Positions 8,711 through 16,573 of a DNA stretch of 37,077 nucleotides are shown one piece after another; the first letter of the stretch is position 1; every line of letters begins with the position of its first letter. The position numbers were made by a program, and so were the translations under genes. The notes beneath the pieces were generated by a model. The model saw only the letters and a list, made by a program, of their open reading frames with translations, ran no database searches and had not been told where the DNA came from. The stretch spans positions 1-37,077 of the forward strand of contig JADFRC010000003.1 in assembly GCA_022561455.1 (NCBI GenBank), written 5' to 3'. This stretch comes from Chloroflexota bacterium (GTDB lineage: Bacteria > Chloroflexota > Dehalococcoidia > Lucifugimonadales > Australimonadaceae).

Positions 8711-10018
8711 CTAGGAGCCCCCGTCTTCCACGCGCACGAGGTTCGACACCTCGAGCACCACGTCGAGCGCGGCCAGCTGCGTCACCGCCTCTTGGACGGC
8801 CGACTCCTTGGCCGTGTGCGTCGTGATCACGATCTCGGCCGTGCCGGCCGCATCGGCCACTTCCTTCTGGATCACCGAGGCCAGGCTCACGCGCAGGTCG
8901 CCGAGCACCCGCGTGATCTGCGCCATGACGCCCGGGCGGTCGCTGGCACGCAGCCGGAGGTAGTACTTCGTCTCCAAGTCTGCCATCGGCTGGATCCGGA
9001 GGCCCCGGTCGAGCGCCGGTGGCCGCGCGGGCGGGGCGCCCGTCGCCACCGCCTGCGCGATCGAGATGACGTCGCCCAGCACGGCGCTGGTCGTCGGCCG
9101 CGCCCCCGCGCCGGGACCCTGGAACATGGCCCAATCCACCAGATCCCCCTCCAGCTCGACCGCATTGTAAACCCCATCGACCTTCGCGAGCGGCCGCGCC
9201 ACGGGGAGGAACGCCGGGTGGACCCGGGCCTGGAGGAGATCGCCCACGCGCTTGGCGATGGCGACGAGCTTGATCGCATAGCCGAGCTCCGCCGCGTAAA
9301 CGAAGTCGGCCGGCGCGAGCCTGGCGATGCCCTCGCGGTAGACGTCGGTATCGCGGACGGTCGTACGGAAGGCGAGCGAGCTCAGGATCGCCAGCTTGTA
9401 CGCGGCGTCGTCGCCGTCCACGTCGGACGCGGGGTCCGCCTCCGTGTAGCCGAGCCGCTGCGCCGCGGCGAGCGCGTCCGCGTACTCGAGGCCGTCGCTC
9501 GCCATGCGGGTCAGCATGTAGTTCGTCGTGCCGTTGATGATGGCGTTGACCGCGCCGATCTCGTTGGCGGCAAGCTCGCGGAGCAACGGTCCGATGATGG
9601 GGATGCCTGCGCCGACGCTGCCCTCGAAGCCGATGCTCACCCCGTGCTCCGCGGCGTGCGCGAGCAGCTCCGGCCCGTGCTTCGCCATCACCTCCTTGTT
9701 CGCCGTCACCACGTGCTTGCCGTGGTGCAGCGCGCGCTGGATGTGGCCGAGCGCGGGCTCCTCACCGCCGATGACCTCGACGACGATGTCCACCGCCGGG
9801 TCGTCCAGGATGTCGGAGGGGTCGCCGGTGATGCGCAAGCCTGCGGGCACGTCGCGCCGCCGCTTGCGCGGGTGCTCCACGAGCGCGGCCGTGAGGCGCA
9901 CGGGCCTGCCGACGGACGCCTCGATGGCATCGGCTTTGTCCGCGAGCGCCCTCGCGACGCCGCCACCGACGACGCCCAGGCCCATGAGTCCGACGGAGAT
10001 GGGACGATCGGAGGCCAC
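8711..10018 (-). CDS. hom: homoserine dehydrogenase with C-terminal ACT domain
   Basis: 435 residues starting at GTG 10018. Hom reduces aspartate semialdehyde to homoserine. The NAD(P)-binding GLMGLGVVGGGVA is at about 10-22, the catalytic-domain signatures VVTANKEVMAKHG and INGTTNYMLTRM follow, and ASDVDGDDAAYKLAILSSLAF is the family's best-known stretch. The last 90 residues (YYLRLRASDRPGVMAQITRVLGD onwards) form an ACT domain, usually the site of threonine feedback control. The stop of the upstream PpiC-like gene lies next to the start, so it is probably co-translated in the S18-ppi-hom-thrC run. Confidence 0.97.
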   Translation of the reverse strand: MASDRPISVGLMGLGVVGGGVARALADKADAIEASVGRPVRLTAALVEHPRKRRRDVPAGLRITGDPSDILDDPAVDIVVEVIGGEEPALGHIQRALHHGKHVVTANKEVMAKHGPELLAHAAEHGVSIGFEGSVGAGIPIIGPLLRELAANEIGAVNAIINGTTNYMLTRMASDGLEYADALAAAQRLGYTEADPASDVDGDDAAYKLAILSSLAFRTTVRDTDVYREGIARLAPADFVYAAELGYAIKLVAIAKRVGDLLQARVHPAFLPVARPLAKVDGVYNAVELEGDLVDWAMFQGPGAGARPTTSAVLGDVISIAQAVATGAPPARPPALDRGLRIQPMADLETKYYLRLRASDRPGVMAQITRVLGDLRVSLASVIQKEVADAAGTAEIVITTHTAKESAVQEAVTQLAALDVVLEVSNLVRVEDGGS

Positions 10019-10019
10019 G

Positions 10020-11030
10020 TCAGCCGGCCACCAGCTGGTCGATGACCCACTGCGCGTCGTCGAAGTCGAGCTCGAGCAGGTTGATGAGCTCGAGGGTCTG
10101 CTCGTTCAGCCACTCCTGGAACTCGGTCTGGCCGAGGAGGTCGCGCATCTCGGGATCGAGCGGCTGCTCCGAAGGCCCGTCCGTCACGAGGAGCACGATG
10201 CTCCCGATGGTGGTGACGAGCGGCCCGATGGGCTCGCCCACCTCCAGCTCGGGGTCGTACAGCCACGGGTCGAACTCGGGGAACGCGCCGCGCGGGACCC
10301 ATCCGACCTCGCCCGCCTCGTCCGCAACCACGGTGTCGACGCTGAGATCGGCCGCAACGGCGGCGAACTCCTCGCCGGCCGCGATACGCTCGAGCGCGGT
10401 CTGGGCGTCGACGGAGTTCGCAGCGATGATCCAGTGCACGAAGACCTGCTCGATGCTTTCTGGCTGCGCGTCCGAGAAGTGCTGGGCATACGCCTCGGTG
10501 AGCAGCTGCCCCTCCGTCCACGCCCGATAGTCGTCGCCGGTGATGTCCACGGCGTCGAGGAACTCCTGGAGGAAATCCAGGCCCGCTTCGGTGAGCACGA
10601 CGCTCGGTTCGACGTCCGGGGGAGCCGGTGGCTCGAACCGGAGCGCGAGCGTTTCTTCCACCTCGGCCGGTGTGACGCTGACGCCAAGCTCGCCCGCCCG
10701 CAACCGCAGCACGCGATCGCGGGCGTACACGTTGCGGGCGGTCGTCGGGGCGAGCTGGCCGGTGGTCAAGCGCAGGAGCTTCGAATAGGCGACGACGTCG
10801 CGGAGCCGAACGGGCTCGCCGTCGATCTCGGCCACGACGCGGCGTGGGGGCTGATAGCTGCTCGTGTACCACCCGAGCGTGAGGAGACCAATGACCAAGA
10901 GGCCGATGACCGAGGCTGCGATCACGAGCAGGCGCCGCTGAGAGCGCTCGGTCTCGCTCCGGGACGTGCCCTGCGGGGATGAAGCACGCGCAGCGAAGTG
11001 GCCTCGCTCCGCGGCTCGGCGCTGGCGCAT
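10020..11030 (-). CDS. membrane-anchored PpiC/SurA-like peptidyl-prolyl isomerase
   Basis: 336 residues. Basic N-terminus, one membrane anchor (about 33-54, LLVIAASVIGLLVIGLLTLGW), then an extracytoplasmic SurA-N-like region (AEIDGEPVRLRDVVAYSKLL) and a parvulin-type PPIase core at about 190-285 (EQVFVHWIIAANSVDAQTALERI, FAAVAADLS, GEVGWVPRGAFPEFD, IGPLVTTIGSIVLLVTD). This is the PrsA/SurA/PpiC type of secretion chaperone. The ATG follows the rpsR stop with no gap (TAG then ATG), so it is translated from the ribosomal protein operon, an uncommon pairing. Confidence 0.85.
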   Translation of the reverse strand: MRQRRAAERGHFAARASSPQGTSRSETERSQRRLLVIAASVIGLLVIGLLTLGWYTSSYQPPRRVVAEIDGEPVRLRDVVAYSKLLRLTTGQLAPTTARNVYARDRVLRLRAGELGVSVTPAEVEETLALRFEPPAPPDVEPSVVLTEAGLDFLQEFLDAVDITGDDYRAWTEGQLLTEAYAQHFSDAQPESIEQVFVHWIIAANSVDAQTALERIAAGEEFAAVAADLSVDTVVADEAGEVGWVPRGAFPEFDPWLYDPELEVGEPIGPLVTTIGSIVLLVTDGPSEQPLDPEMRDLLGQTEFQEWLNEQTLELINLLELDFDDAQWVIDQLVAG

Positions 11031-11651
11031 CTAGCTGTTCGTCTGCTCTTCGGCCGGCTCGGAGGAGTCGTCCGCCGGGCTTTCCGCCGCTTCGGGCGTT
11101 CCTTCGACGGACGCTTCCGGAGTCTCCGCCGAGGCTTCGGAAGAGGCGGCGGCCGGCTCGGATGACTCGGCTGCCGGCGCTTCGTCGGCGGATGCAGCGG
11201 TGGCTTCGGCCGGCGCTCCGGCGCCTACCGCGACCGGCGCGGGTGCCCCGTCGGTTCCGGCCGCAGCAGCAGCCGCGGCCGCTCGGGCGGCATCGCGTGC
11301 CTCGGCGTCGGCGCGCGTGAAGGGCGCATTGTCGCCGCGCATCGGCGGCCGGCGCCCACCCCCGCGGTCGCCGAAGCGGCCGAGCTCGATCAGGCTGTGG
11401 CTGCCGGTGTACGGGAGCAGCGCGAGGAAGCGCGCCCGCTTGATGGCCGTGGCGAGCTTGCGCTGGTGCGGCGCCCGCGTGCCGGTCTTGCGGCGGCCCT
11501 CGATCTTCCCCCACTCGGAGATGAAGCGGCGCAGCACCGTGACGTCTTTATAGTCCGGCGTCTTGTGCTCGGCGCTGAAGTAGCAGACCTTGCGCCGGGG
11601 GAAGTAACGCCGTCCGCCGGGGCGGCGGGGGCGTCCTCTCTGGCCTTGCAT
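11031..11651 (-). CDS. rpsR: 30S ribosomal protein S18 with a long acidic Ala/Ser/Glu-rich C-terminal extension
   Basis: 206 residues from ATG 11651, chosen because AGGAG lies about 10 bases upstream; the track's GTG start is upstream of that site. Residues 1-85 are a standard S18: [60 protein letters not shown]18 usually ends here at 75-95 residues. This one continues for about 120 residues, first basic and glycine-rich ([17 protein letters not shown]), then Ala/Glu/Ser/Pro-rich and strongly acidic. The tail is probably disordered. The S6-SSB-S18 order is the conserved bacterial one; rplI, often next, is absent. Confidence 0.95.
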   Translation of the reverse strand: MQGQRGRPRRPGGRRYFPRRKVCYFSAEHKTPDYKDVTVLRRFISEWGKIEGRRKTGTRAPHQRKLATAIKRARFLALLPYTGSHSLIELGRFGDRGGGRRPPMRGDNAPFTRADAEARDAARAAAAAAAAGTDGAPAPVAVGAGAPAEATAASADEAPAAESSEPAAASSEASAETPEASVEGTPEAAESPADDSSEPAEEQTNS

Positions 11652-11713
11652 CAAGTCGGGGCTCCTTTCCACCTGCGAGGCCGGGGCCGGAGGGCCGCCA
11701 GCCGGTCTAGTCG

Positions 11714-12175
11714 CTAAAAGGGCAGATCGTCCGTCGAAGTCTGCTCGGGCGAAGTCTGCTCGGGCGAGGTCTGCTCGGGCGGCTGCGGCTCGGCGGCCGC
11801 GGGAGCGCCCGCTTCATCGGACCGCTGCTCGCGCTCACCGGTCCCGGCCCGGTCGAGGAACAGCACGCGGTCGGCGATGATCTCGTTGCGGAACCGCATC
11901 TGGCCGTCGTTGCCCTGGTACGAGTGGCTGTGCAGCCGGCCCTCGACGTACGCGCGCTGGCCCTTGGAGAGGTACTGGTTCACCTGCTCTGCGAGCTGGC
12001 TCCAGGCGACGATGGTGAACCACTCCGTCTCCTCGCGCCGCTCGCCGTCCTGCGTGTTGTAACGCCGGTTGGTGGCCAGCCGGAACGACGTCACCGGACT
12101 GCCGCTGGGCGTGTAGCGCATCTCCGGGTCCGTACCCACGTTGCCGATGACCATGATCTTGTTGAGTCCAGCCAT
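11714..12175 (-). CDS. ssb: single-stranded DNA-binding protein
   Basis: 153 residues. The OB-fold starts with [21 protein letters not shown], continues with [49 protein letters not shown], and covers about 1-110. The tail is Pro/Gln/Glu-rich and ends in the conserved acidic tip DDLPF that recruits partner proteins. Just before the tip are three near-perfect TSPEQ repeats encoded by tandem 15-base units. It is the middle gene of rpsF-ssb-rpsR. Confidence 0.96.
   Translation of the reverse strand: MAGLNKIMVIGNVGTDPEMRYTPSGSPVTSFRLATNRRYNTQDGERREETEWFTIVAWSQLAEQVNQYLSKGQRAYVEGRLHSHSYQGNDGQMRFRNEIIADRVLFLDRAGTGEREQRSDEAGAPAAAEPQPPEQTSPEQTSPEQTSTDDLPF
11742..11786 (-). repeat. three tandem 15-base units in ssb (TSPEQ repeats)
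   Basis: The plus strand shows GTCTGCTCGGGCGAA-type units three times in succession, encoding TSPEQ three times. The copy number could vary by slippage without changing the frame. Confidence 0.7.
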
Positions 12176-12220
12176 GTGCCGCCGTCCTGCCTATTCGTCC
12201 TGGGCCCTACGAGTCCTGCC

Positions 12221-12508
12221 CTACTTGTCCTGGCGGATCAGCAGGTGCCGAAGCACGTCGTCCGTCAGCTTGAGCGCGCGGTCCAGCACCTTGGGGCCCT
12301 CGCCTTCCATGCGGAGGTTCGCCAGGTGGTACATGGCCTCGGTGTGATCGTCGATCTTGTAGGCCAGCTTGCGCTTGCCCCAGGGGTCCTCGCTCACCAC
12401 CTCGCCGCCGTGTTCGGCGGCTATCGTCTTCACGCGCTCCATCACGCTGCCGAGCCGCTCTTCGTCGGCGTCGGGGTGCAGGAGCATCACCAGCTCGTAT
12501 TCCCGCAC
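12221..12508 (-). CDS. rpsF: 30S ribosomal protein S6
   Basis: 95 residues, normal length, starting at GTG 12508. The sequence MREYELVMLLHPDADEE, the central DPWGKRKLAYKIDDHTEAMYHL and the ending VLRHLLIRQDK are diagnostic for S6, which binds S18 on the 30S platform. It opens the rpsF-ssb-rpsR operon; transcription probably begins in the 191-base gap between it and glyA. Confidence 0.96.
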   Translation of the reverse strand: MREYELVMLLHPDADEERLGSVMERVKTIAAEHGGEVVSEDPWGKRKLAYKIDDHTEAMYHLANLRMEGEGPKVLDRALKLTDDVLRHLLIRQDK

Positions 12509-12699
12509 GTTGCCTCTCTTCTCTTTGCTAGCTCGACGTGGCCAAGGCCATCGCCTCGCCCACGCGAAGTATAGCAGCGGGTGTGCTGCGCCTCAACGGC
12601 GCGGTGGCCTGCGCGTCACGGGCGCCCCGGCCGGACGGCTACCAAGCTCCCTCACCCACGAGCGCCGCGCCCCTTTATGGGTGCAGGGCTGTGCCCTGC
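12509..12699. other. intergenic region glyA-rpsF
   Basis: 191 bases with no credible gene. Expected to hold the glyA terminator and the rpsF promoter. A hairpin lies at the glyA end (see 12683-12699). A TATAGC near 12570 could be part of a promoter, but the fit is poor. Confidence 0.4.
12683..12699 (-). terminator. stem-loop after glyA
   Basis: GCAGGGC-TGT-GCCCTGC is a perfect 7-bp stem with a 3-base loop, immediately after the glyA stop. There is no clear U-run. The GGGCTGTGCCC core resembles hairpin 1 of the repeat elements elsewhere in the window, so it may be a repeat fragment reused as a terminator. Confidence 0.5.
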
Positions 12700-13947
12700 C
12701 TAGTAGTCGAGCCCCGGCACCGGGAAGCGGGAGGTCAGCGCGCCGATCTCATCGCGCACGTCCGCCTCGACCTTCGCATCGCCGCGGTGGTCGAGCACGC
12801 GGACGATGGCCGCGGCGACCTCCTTGCACTCCTCGACGCCGAAGCCGCGCGTCGTCACGGCCGGGGTGCCGAGCCGGAGCCCGCTCGTCACGCGCGGCGG
12901 AAGCGGGTCGTTGGGGATGGCGTTCTTGTTGACGGTGATGTTGACCGCATCGAGCGCCGCCTCGGCCTCCTGGCCGGTGCACTCCAACCGCCTGAGGTCC
13001 ACCAGCATCAGGTGCGTATCCGTGCCGCCGGAGACGACGCGCAGGCCGCCCGCCTCGAGGCCCTCGGCCATCGCGCGGGCGTTCGCGACCACCGAGCGGC
13101 CGTACTCCTTGAACGACGGGTCGAGCGCCTCGCCGAAGCAGACCGCCTTCGCCGCGACGGCGTGCATGAGCGGTCCGCCCTGCGCATAGGGGAAGACGGC
13201 GCGGTCGACGGCGCGGGCGTGCGTCTCGCGGCTGAGGATGAAGGCGCCACGAGGCCCGCGGAGCGACTTGTGCGTCGTGGAGGTGACGACGCTCGCGTGC
13301 GGCACGGGCGATGGGTGCACGCCCGCGGCGACGAGCCCCGCGATGTGGGCCATGTCGACCATGAGCACGGCGCCGACGTCCGCGGCGATGGCGGCGAAAC
13401 GCTCGAAGTCGATCGCGCGCGAGTACGCGGTGTAGCCGGCGAGCAGCACCTTGGGCCGGTGCTCGCGCGCCATCGCCGCGATGACGTCGTAGTCGAGCCG
13501 CTCTGTTTCCGGGTCCACGCCGTAGCTCACGAAGTGGTAGAGCTTGGAGGAGAAGTTGACCGGGCTGCCGTGGGTCAGGTGTCCGCCCTGGTCGAGCCGG
13601 AGTCCCATCACGGTATCTCCGATATCCAGCAGCGCGGCGTACGCTTCGAGGTTCGCGGACGCGCCCGAGTGCGGCTGAACGTTCACGTGCTCCGCGCCGA
13701 AAAGCTCCTTCGCACGGTCGATGGCGAGCTGCTCGGCGATGTCGACGAACTCGCAGCCGCCGTAGTACCGCCGGCCGGGGTAGCCCTCCGCGTACTTGTT
13801 CGTCAGGGCCGAGCCCTGGGCCTCGAGCACGGCGCGGCTCGCGTAGTTCTCCGAGGCGATCAGCACGACGTTGTGCCGTTGGCGCTCGACCTCCTGCTCG
13901 ATCGCGCGGGCGATCTCAGGGTCTCGTTCCGCGAGGACACTCGCCAT
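12700..13947 (-). CDS. glyA: serine hydroxymethyltransferase
   Basis: 415 residues from ATG 13947, preceded by GAGGAG; the track's longer start is rejected. GlyA is a PLP enzyme that interconverts serine and glycine with tetrahydrofolate, the main one-carbon source. The PLP lysine is Lys227 in [58 protein letters not shown] and [13 protein letters not shown] are textbook SHMT motifs. It lies between the MFS transporter gene and rpsF. Confidence 0.98.
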   Translation of the reverse strand: MASVLAERDPEIARAIEQEVERQRHNVVLIASENYASRAVLEAQGSALTNKYAEGYPGRRYYGGCEFVDIAEQLAIDRAKELFGAEHVNVQPHSGASANLEAYAALLDIGDTVMGLRLDQGGHLTHGSPVNFSSKLYHFVSYGVDPETERLDYDVIAAMAREHRPKVLLAGYTAYSRAIDFERFAAIAADVGAVLMVDMAHIAGLVAAGVHPSPVPHASVVTSTTHKSLRGPRGAFILSRETHARAVDRAVFPYAQGGPLMHAVAAKAVCFGEALDPSFKEYGRSVVANARAMAEGLEAGGLRVVSGGTDTHLMLVDLRRLECTGQEAEAALDAVNITVNKNAIPNDPLPPRVTSGLRLGTPAVTTRGFGVEECKEVAAAIVRVLDHRGDAKVEADVRDEIGALTSRFPVPGLDY

Positions 13948-14085
13948 GTCTTCTCCTCTACGCCACAGGTGGATGCGCCGCATGACGGCCACGGGCCGCA
14001 GTGCTCGGTGGACGGTGATCGGGCCGCGAACGGGGGCCGGGGACGCCGCCATGCGAGACGTGGCGGGCCACGCCGCAAGTGTATC

Positions 14086-15393
14086 TCAACCACCGCCCTC
14101 CCGCCCGGCGGCGGGGACGGCCGCGCGGTCGGCTCGCGCCTGCTCCTCGGGCGGCCGGACCCTGCGGAACAGCAGGTAGAAGCCCAGGAGGTACAGGCTC
14201 TTGAAGACGCCCGTCGCGACGAAGGGGGCGCCGATCGAGATCGTGCTCCAGAGGAAGAAGGACACCGTGGGGCTGGCTATCGAGAGGCCGCTCTGAGCGA
14301 CGTTGCTGACGCCCGCCATGGCCACGCGCTCGTCCGAATCGACGATCGCCATGGTGTACGACTGCTTGGTGCCCACGTCCATCTGCGAGAAGAAGGCCCG
14401 CGCAAGCCAGAGCGCCACGGCCGTCCCGGCGGTCGGCATGAAGGGGATGGCGAACACCGTGACGACGGCGGGGACGTGCGTGAGCACGATGGTGTTGACG
14501 AGCCCATAGCGGTTGGCGAGCTTGGCGCCGACCCAGATGGAGATCGTATTCATGATGGTCGAGCCAACGAAGAGGTAGGCCACCTGCTCTAGCTCGAAAC
14601 CGAACCGGGTGTGGAACCAGAGCGCGACGACGGCCTGCATCACCAGTCTCGTGGCGAACGAATCGATGGCCATCAGTCCCGCGATCGAGAAGATGAGGCG
14701 GCGGGACGGCAGCCGGAAGGGGTTGGTCCATGCCCGGCGCGCCACCTTGCCCTCCACCGCAGGCGAGAGCATGAGGTAGATCAGGCCCGCCATGAGCGAG
14801 ACGAGTGCATAGCCGGCGAACATCACCTTGTAGGACGGCAGCTCGTCCAGGCCGAAGAACCCCTGGAAGACCACCGGCAGCGCGGCGCCGAGCGCTCCGA
14901 ATGCCCTGACGCCGGTTGCCGCCATGCTGTAAATGGCGAACATATCCGTGCGCCGCTCGGCGGGGGCCGTCTCCGCCATCGACGCTCGTTCCAGCGGCTG
15001 GACGGGACCGGCGGGGCCTCCACCTCCGACGTTGAAGCTGCCGACGAACGCGATGAAGGCGAGCAGCACGAACTGGTCGGTCAGCGCGAGCGCAACGCCC
15101 GTCACTCCCGTGAGCACGGTGAAACCGGCCAGCAGCCACCGGCGGCCCACTGCGTTACCGAAGAAGACGATCGCCACGGAGAAGAGCGCGCTGCCTGCTA
15201 TCCCGAAGCTGAAGAAGAGACCGATCTGCGCCAGGCTGAACCCCAGCAGGTCGAGGTAGATCGCCAGCACGATGCCGATGGAGGTCTGTGCGAAGCCCCG
15301 GAGGGAGCGCGCGGAGATGATGAGCCAGGCATCGCGGCTGATCCAGGCGAGGGGCCGTGGGCGTGCGGAGAACAGCGAGAGCATCGACCGCAT
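14086..15393 (-). CDS. MFS transporter
   Basis: 435 residues, with about twelve hydrophobic helices. Near the N-terminus ISRDAWLIISARSLRGFAQTSIGIVLAIYLDLLGFS leads into helix 1-2, and the later DVGTKQSYTMAIVDSDERVAMAGVSNVAQSG is a typical mid-domain loop of major facilitator permeases. The Lys/Arg-rich loop after helix 2 is weakly conserved. The substrate cannot be told. It ends 138 bases before glyA and starts 37 bases after comF, so the three may share a transcript. Confidence 0.85.
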   Translation of the reverse strand: MRSMLSLFSARPRPLAWISRDAWLIISARSLRGFAQTSIGIVLAIYLDLLGFSLAQIGLFFSFGIAGSALFSVAIVFFGNAVGRRWLLAGFTVLTGVTGVALALTDQFVLLAFIAFVGSFNVGGGGPAGPVQPLERASMAETAPAERRTDMFAIYSMAATGVRAFGALGAALPVVFQGFFGLDELPSYKVMFAGYALVSLMAGLIYLMLSPAVEGKVARRAWTNPFRLPSRRLIFSIAGLMAIDSFATRLVMQAVVALWFHTRFGFELEQVAYLFVGSTIMNTISIWVGAKLANRYGLVNTIVLTHVPAVVTVFAIPFMPTAGTAVALWLARAFFSQMDVGTKQSYTMAIVDSDERVAMAGVSNVAQSGLSIASPTVSFFLWSTISIGAPFVATGVFKSLYLLGFYLLFRRVRPPEEQARADRAAVPAAGREGGG

Positions 15394-15430
15394 TCTAGCT
15401 ACCGTACTCGCGAGAACGCGAGCGCGTGGG

Positions 15431-16084
15431 CTACTGCTCTCGCGTGAAGGCGAGCGCGTGCACGGACCGCGCGCCGCCGCGTTTCAGCGCGCCCGCGGCG
15501 GCGTCCAGCGTGCTGCCGGTCGTGAGCACGTCGTCGACGAGCACGACGCGCAGGCCGGCGACGCTGGCCCCAGGAGCCAGGCCGAACGCGCCAGCGACGT
15601 TCGCCCGGCGCTCGTCGATGCTCCCGGCATCGACCTGCGGCGTGCCGGCGACGAGCCGCCGCAGGAGGTCGTCGCGCACGGGCAGACCGACGGCCTCCGC
15701 GACCGGCCGCGCGAGCAGCAGCGCCTGGTTGAAGCCACGTTGGCGCAGACGGCTCGGGTGGAGCGGAACGGGGACGACGACATCGGCCCGGACGCTGGAG
15801 GACGAGATGGCCTCGGCCATCGGACGCGCCATCGACGGGGCGATGGCGCGCAGCCCCGAGTACTTGAGCCGGTGGACGGCCGTACGCGCGGTCCCCTCGT
15901 ACGCCAAGGGTGCAGTCACCTCGTCGAACGCGCGGGCGGCCGGGTCGAAGGCCATCGGACCCGCCCGGCGCGCACGGCCGAGGCATGCGTCGCAGAGGTA
16001 CGTCCCGCCGGCCCCGCATCCGACGCAGCGCGACGGCAGCAGGACTTCGATGGCGTGCCCCCACACCGTCGCGATGGCGCCCAT
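15431..16084 (-). CDS. ComF family phosphoribosyltransferase-like protein
   Basis: 217 residues if it starts at ATG 16084; the track's 257-residue version extends into the repeat element and is unlikely. A four-cysteine zinc module (Cys20, 23, 31, 34: PSRCVGCGAGGTYLCDACL) is followed by YEGTARTAVHRLKYSGLR, VPVPLHPSRLRQRGFNQALLLA and the PRPP-loop VLVDDVLTTGSTLDAAA. ComF is needed for DNA uptake in Gram-positive competence; in other bacteria its role is unclear. No strong ribosome site. The 5' end abuts the tandem repeat array, so its promoter probably lies within or next to it. Confidence 0.9.
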   Translation of the reverse strand: MGAIATVWGHAIEVLLPSRCVGCGAGGTYLCDACLGRARRAGPMAFDPAARAFDEVTAPLAYEGTARTAVHRLKYSGLRAIAPSMARPMAEAISSSSVRADVVVPVPLHPSRLRQRGFNQALLLARPVAEAVGLPVRDDLLRRLVAGTPQVDAGSIDERRANVAGAFGLAPGASVAGLRVVLVDDVLTTGSTLDAAAGALKRGGARSVHALAFTREQ

Positions 16085-16108
16085 GGCGGTGACTCTACGC
16101 TTTCTGCG

Positions 16109-16220
16109 GCTTGCCTCAAAACCCCGGCGTGACAGATCGGGAGTGTAGAGGGGCTGTGCCCCTCTGCCGGGGGCACGGGGGGCCCTAATATCCGGCTTTA
16201 TCACCCCCCTCCCTGAGAGG
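16109..16220. repeat. hairpin element copy A (diverged, truncated)
   Basis: Begins with a CCTCAAAACCCCGG end, then GGGAGTGTAGAGGGGC-TGT-GCCCCTCT (hairpin 1), a damaged hairpin 2, GGCTTTATCAC and the first arm of hairpin 3, where it is cut off and copy B begins. Confidence 0.8.
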
Positions 16221-16334
16221 CCATCGCCTCAAAATCCCCGGTCGTGCAGCGGATCGGGAGTGCAGAGGGGCTGTGCCCCTCTGCCGAGGGCGCGGGGGTG
16301 TCCCCCGTATCTGGCTTTATCACCCCCCTCCTTG
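16221..16334. repeat. hairpin element copy B (tandem, truncated)
   Basis: Same unit 113 bases downstream: CCTCAAAATCCCCGG, hairpin 1 (AGAGGGGC-TGT-GCCCCTCT), hairpin 2 (CGGGGG-TGT-CCCCCG), GGCTTTATCAC. Its third hairpin is again reduced to CCCCCCTCCTTGAGAGG. Confidence 0.85.
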
Positions 16335-16533
16335 AGAGGCCATCGCCTCAAAATCCCCGGTCGTGCAGCGGATCGGGAGTGCAGAGGGGCTGTGCCCCTC
16401 TGCCGGGGGCACGGGGGTGTCCCCCGTATCTGGCTTTATCTCCCCCTTCCTGGCGAGGAAGGGGGACGGGGGGATGGTCGAAACGGTCGCCGGCCACCGA
16501 CTTCGCAAAAGCGAGGGCGGAGGTTTTGCGGCA
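16335..16533. repeat. hairpin element copy C (full length)
   Basis: 114 bases after copy B. Almost identical to B through hairpin 2, then a complete hairpin 3 (CCCCCTTCCT-GGCG-AGGAAGGGGG), the signature GGATGGTCGAAACG, and a right end GCGGAGGTTTTGCGG that is a loose inverted repeat of the left end. This is the best reference copy in the window. Confidence 0.85.
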
Positions 16534-16573
16534 CGGCCGCCTACTGGCAAGAGGTGTGTGAGAATACCGGTGC

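Larger units (their letters stand above)
16085..16573. other. 489-base gene-free region filled by repeat units
   Basis: The spacer between comF (minus) and the MFS exporter gene (plus) is almost fully occupied by three tandem copies of the hairpin element. Short ORFs from the track in this stretch read through the repeats and are not genes. Promoters for both divergent genes must lie here. Confidence 0.8.

Noticed and set aside
9706-11514. 602-residue minus-strand ORF
   Set aside because: Shadow frame across hom, the PpiC-like gene and rpsR, all of which are clear in their own frames.
12538-14592. 684-residue plus-strand ORF
   Set aside because: Antisense to glyA and part of the MFS gene; no recognisable domains.
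15431-16204. 257-residue version of ComF
   Set aside because: Its first 40 residues translate repeat copy A; the zinc-module start MGAIATVWGHAIEVLLPSRC fits the family.
16109-16533. CRISPR array
   Set aside because: Units are about 114 bases, tandem without unique spacers, and have several hairpins; no cas genes are present.
16244-16561. ORFs across the tandem repeats (CAPLP..RGCPP type peptides)
   Set aside because: They are translations of the hairpin elements and recur at every copy; no ribosome sites.
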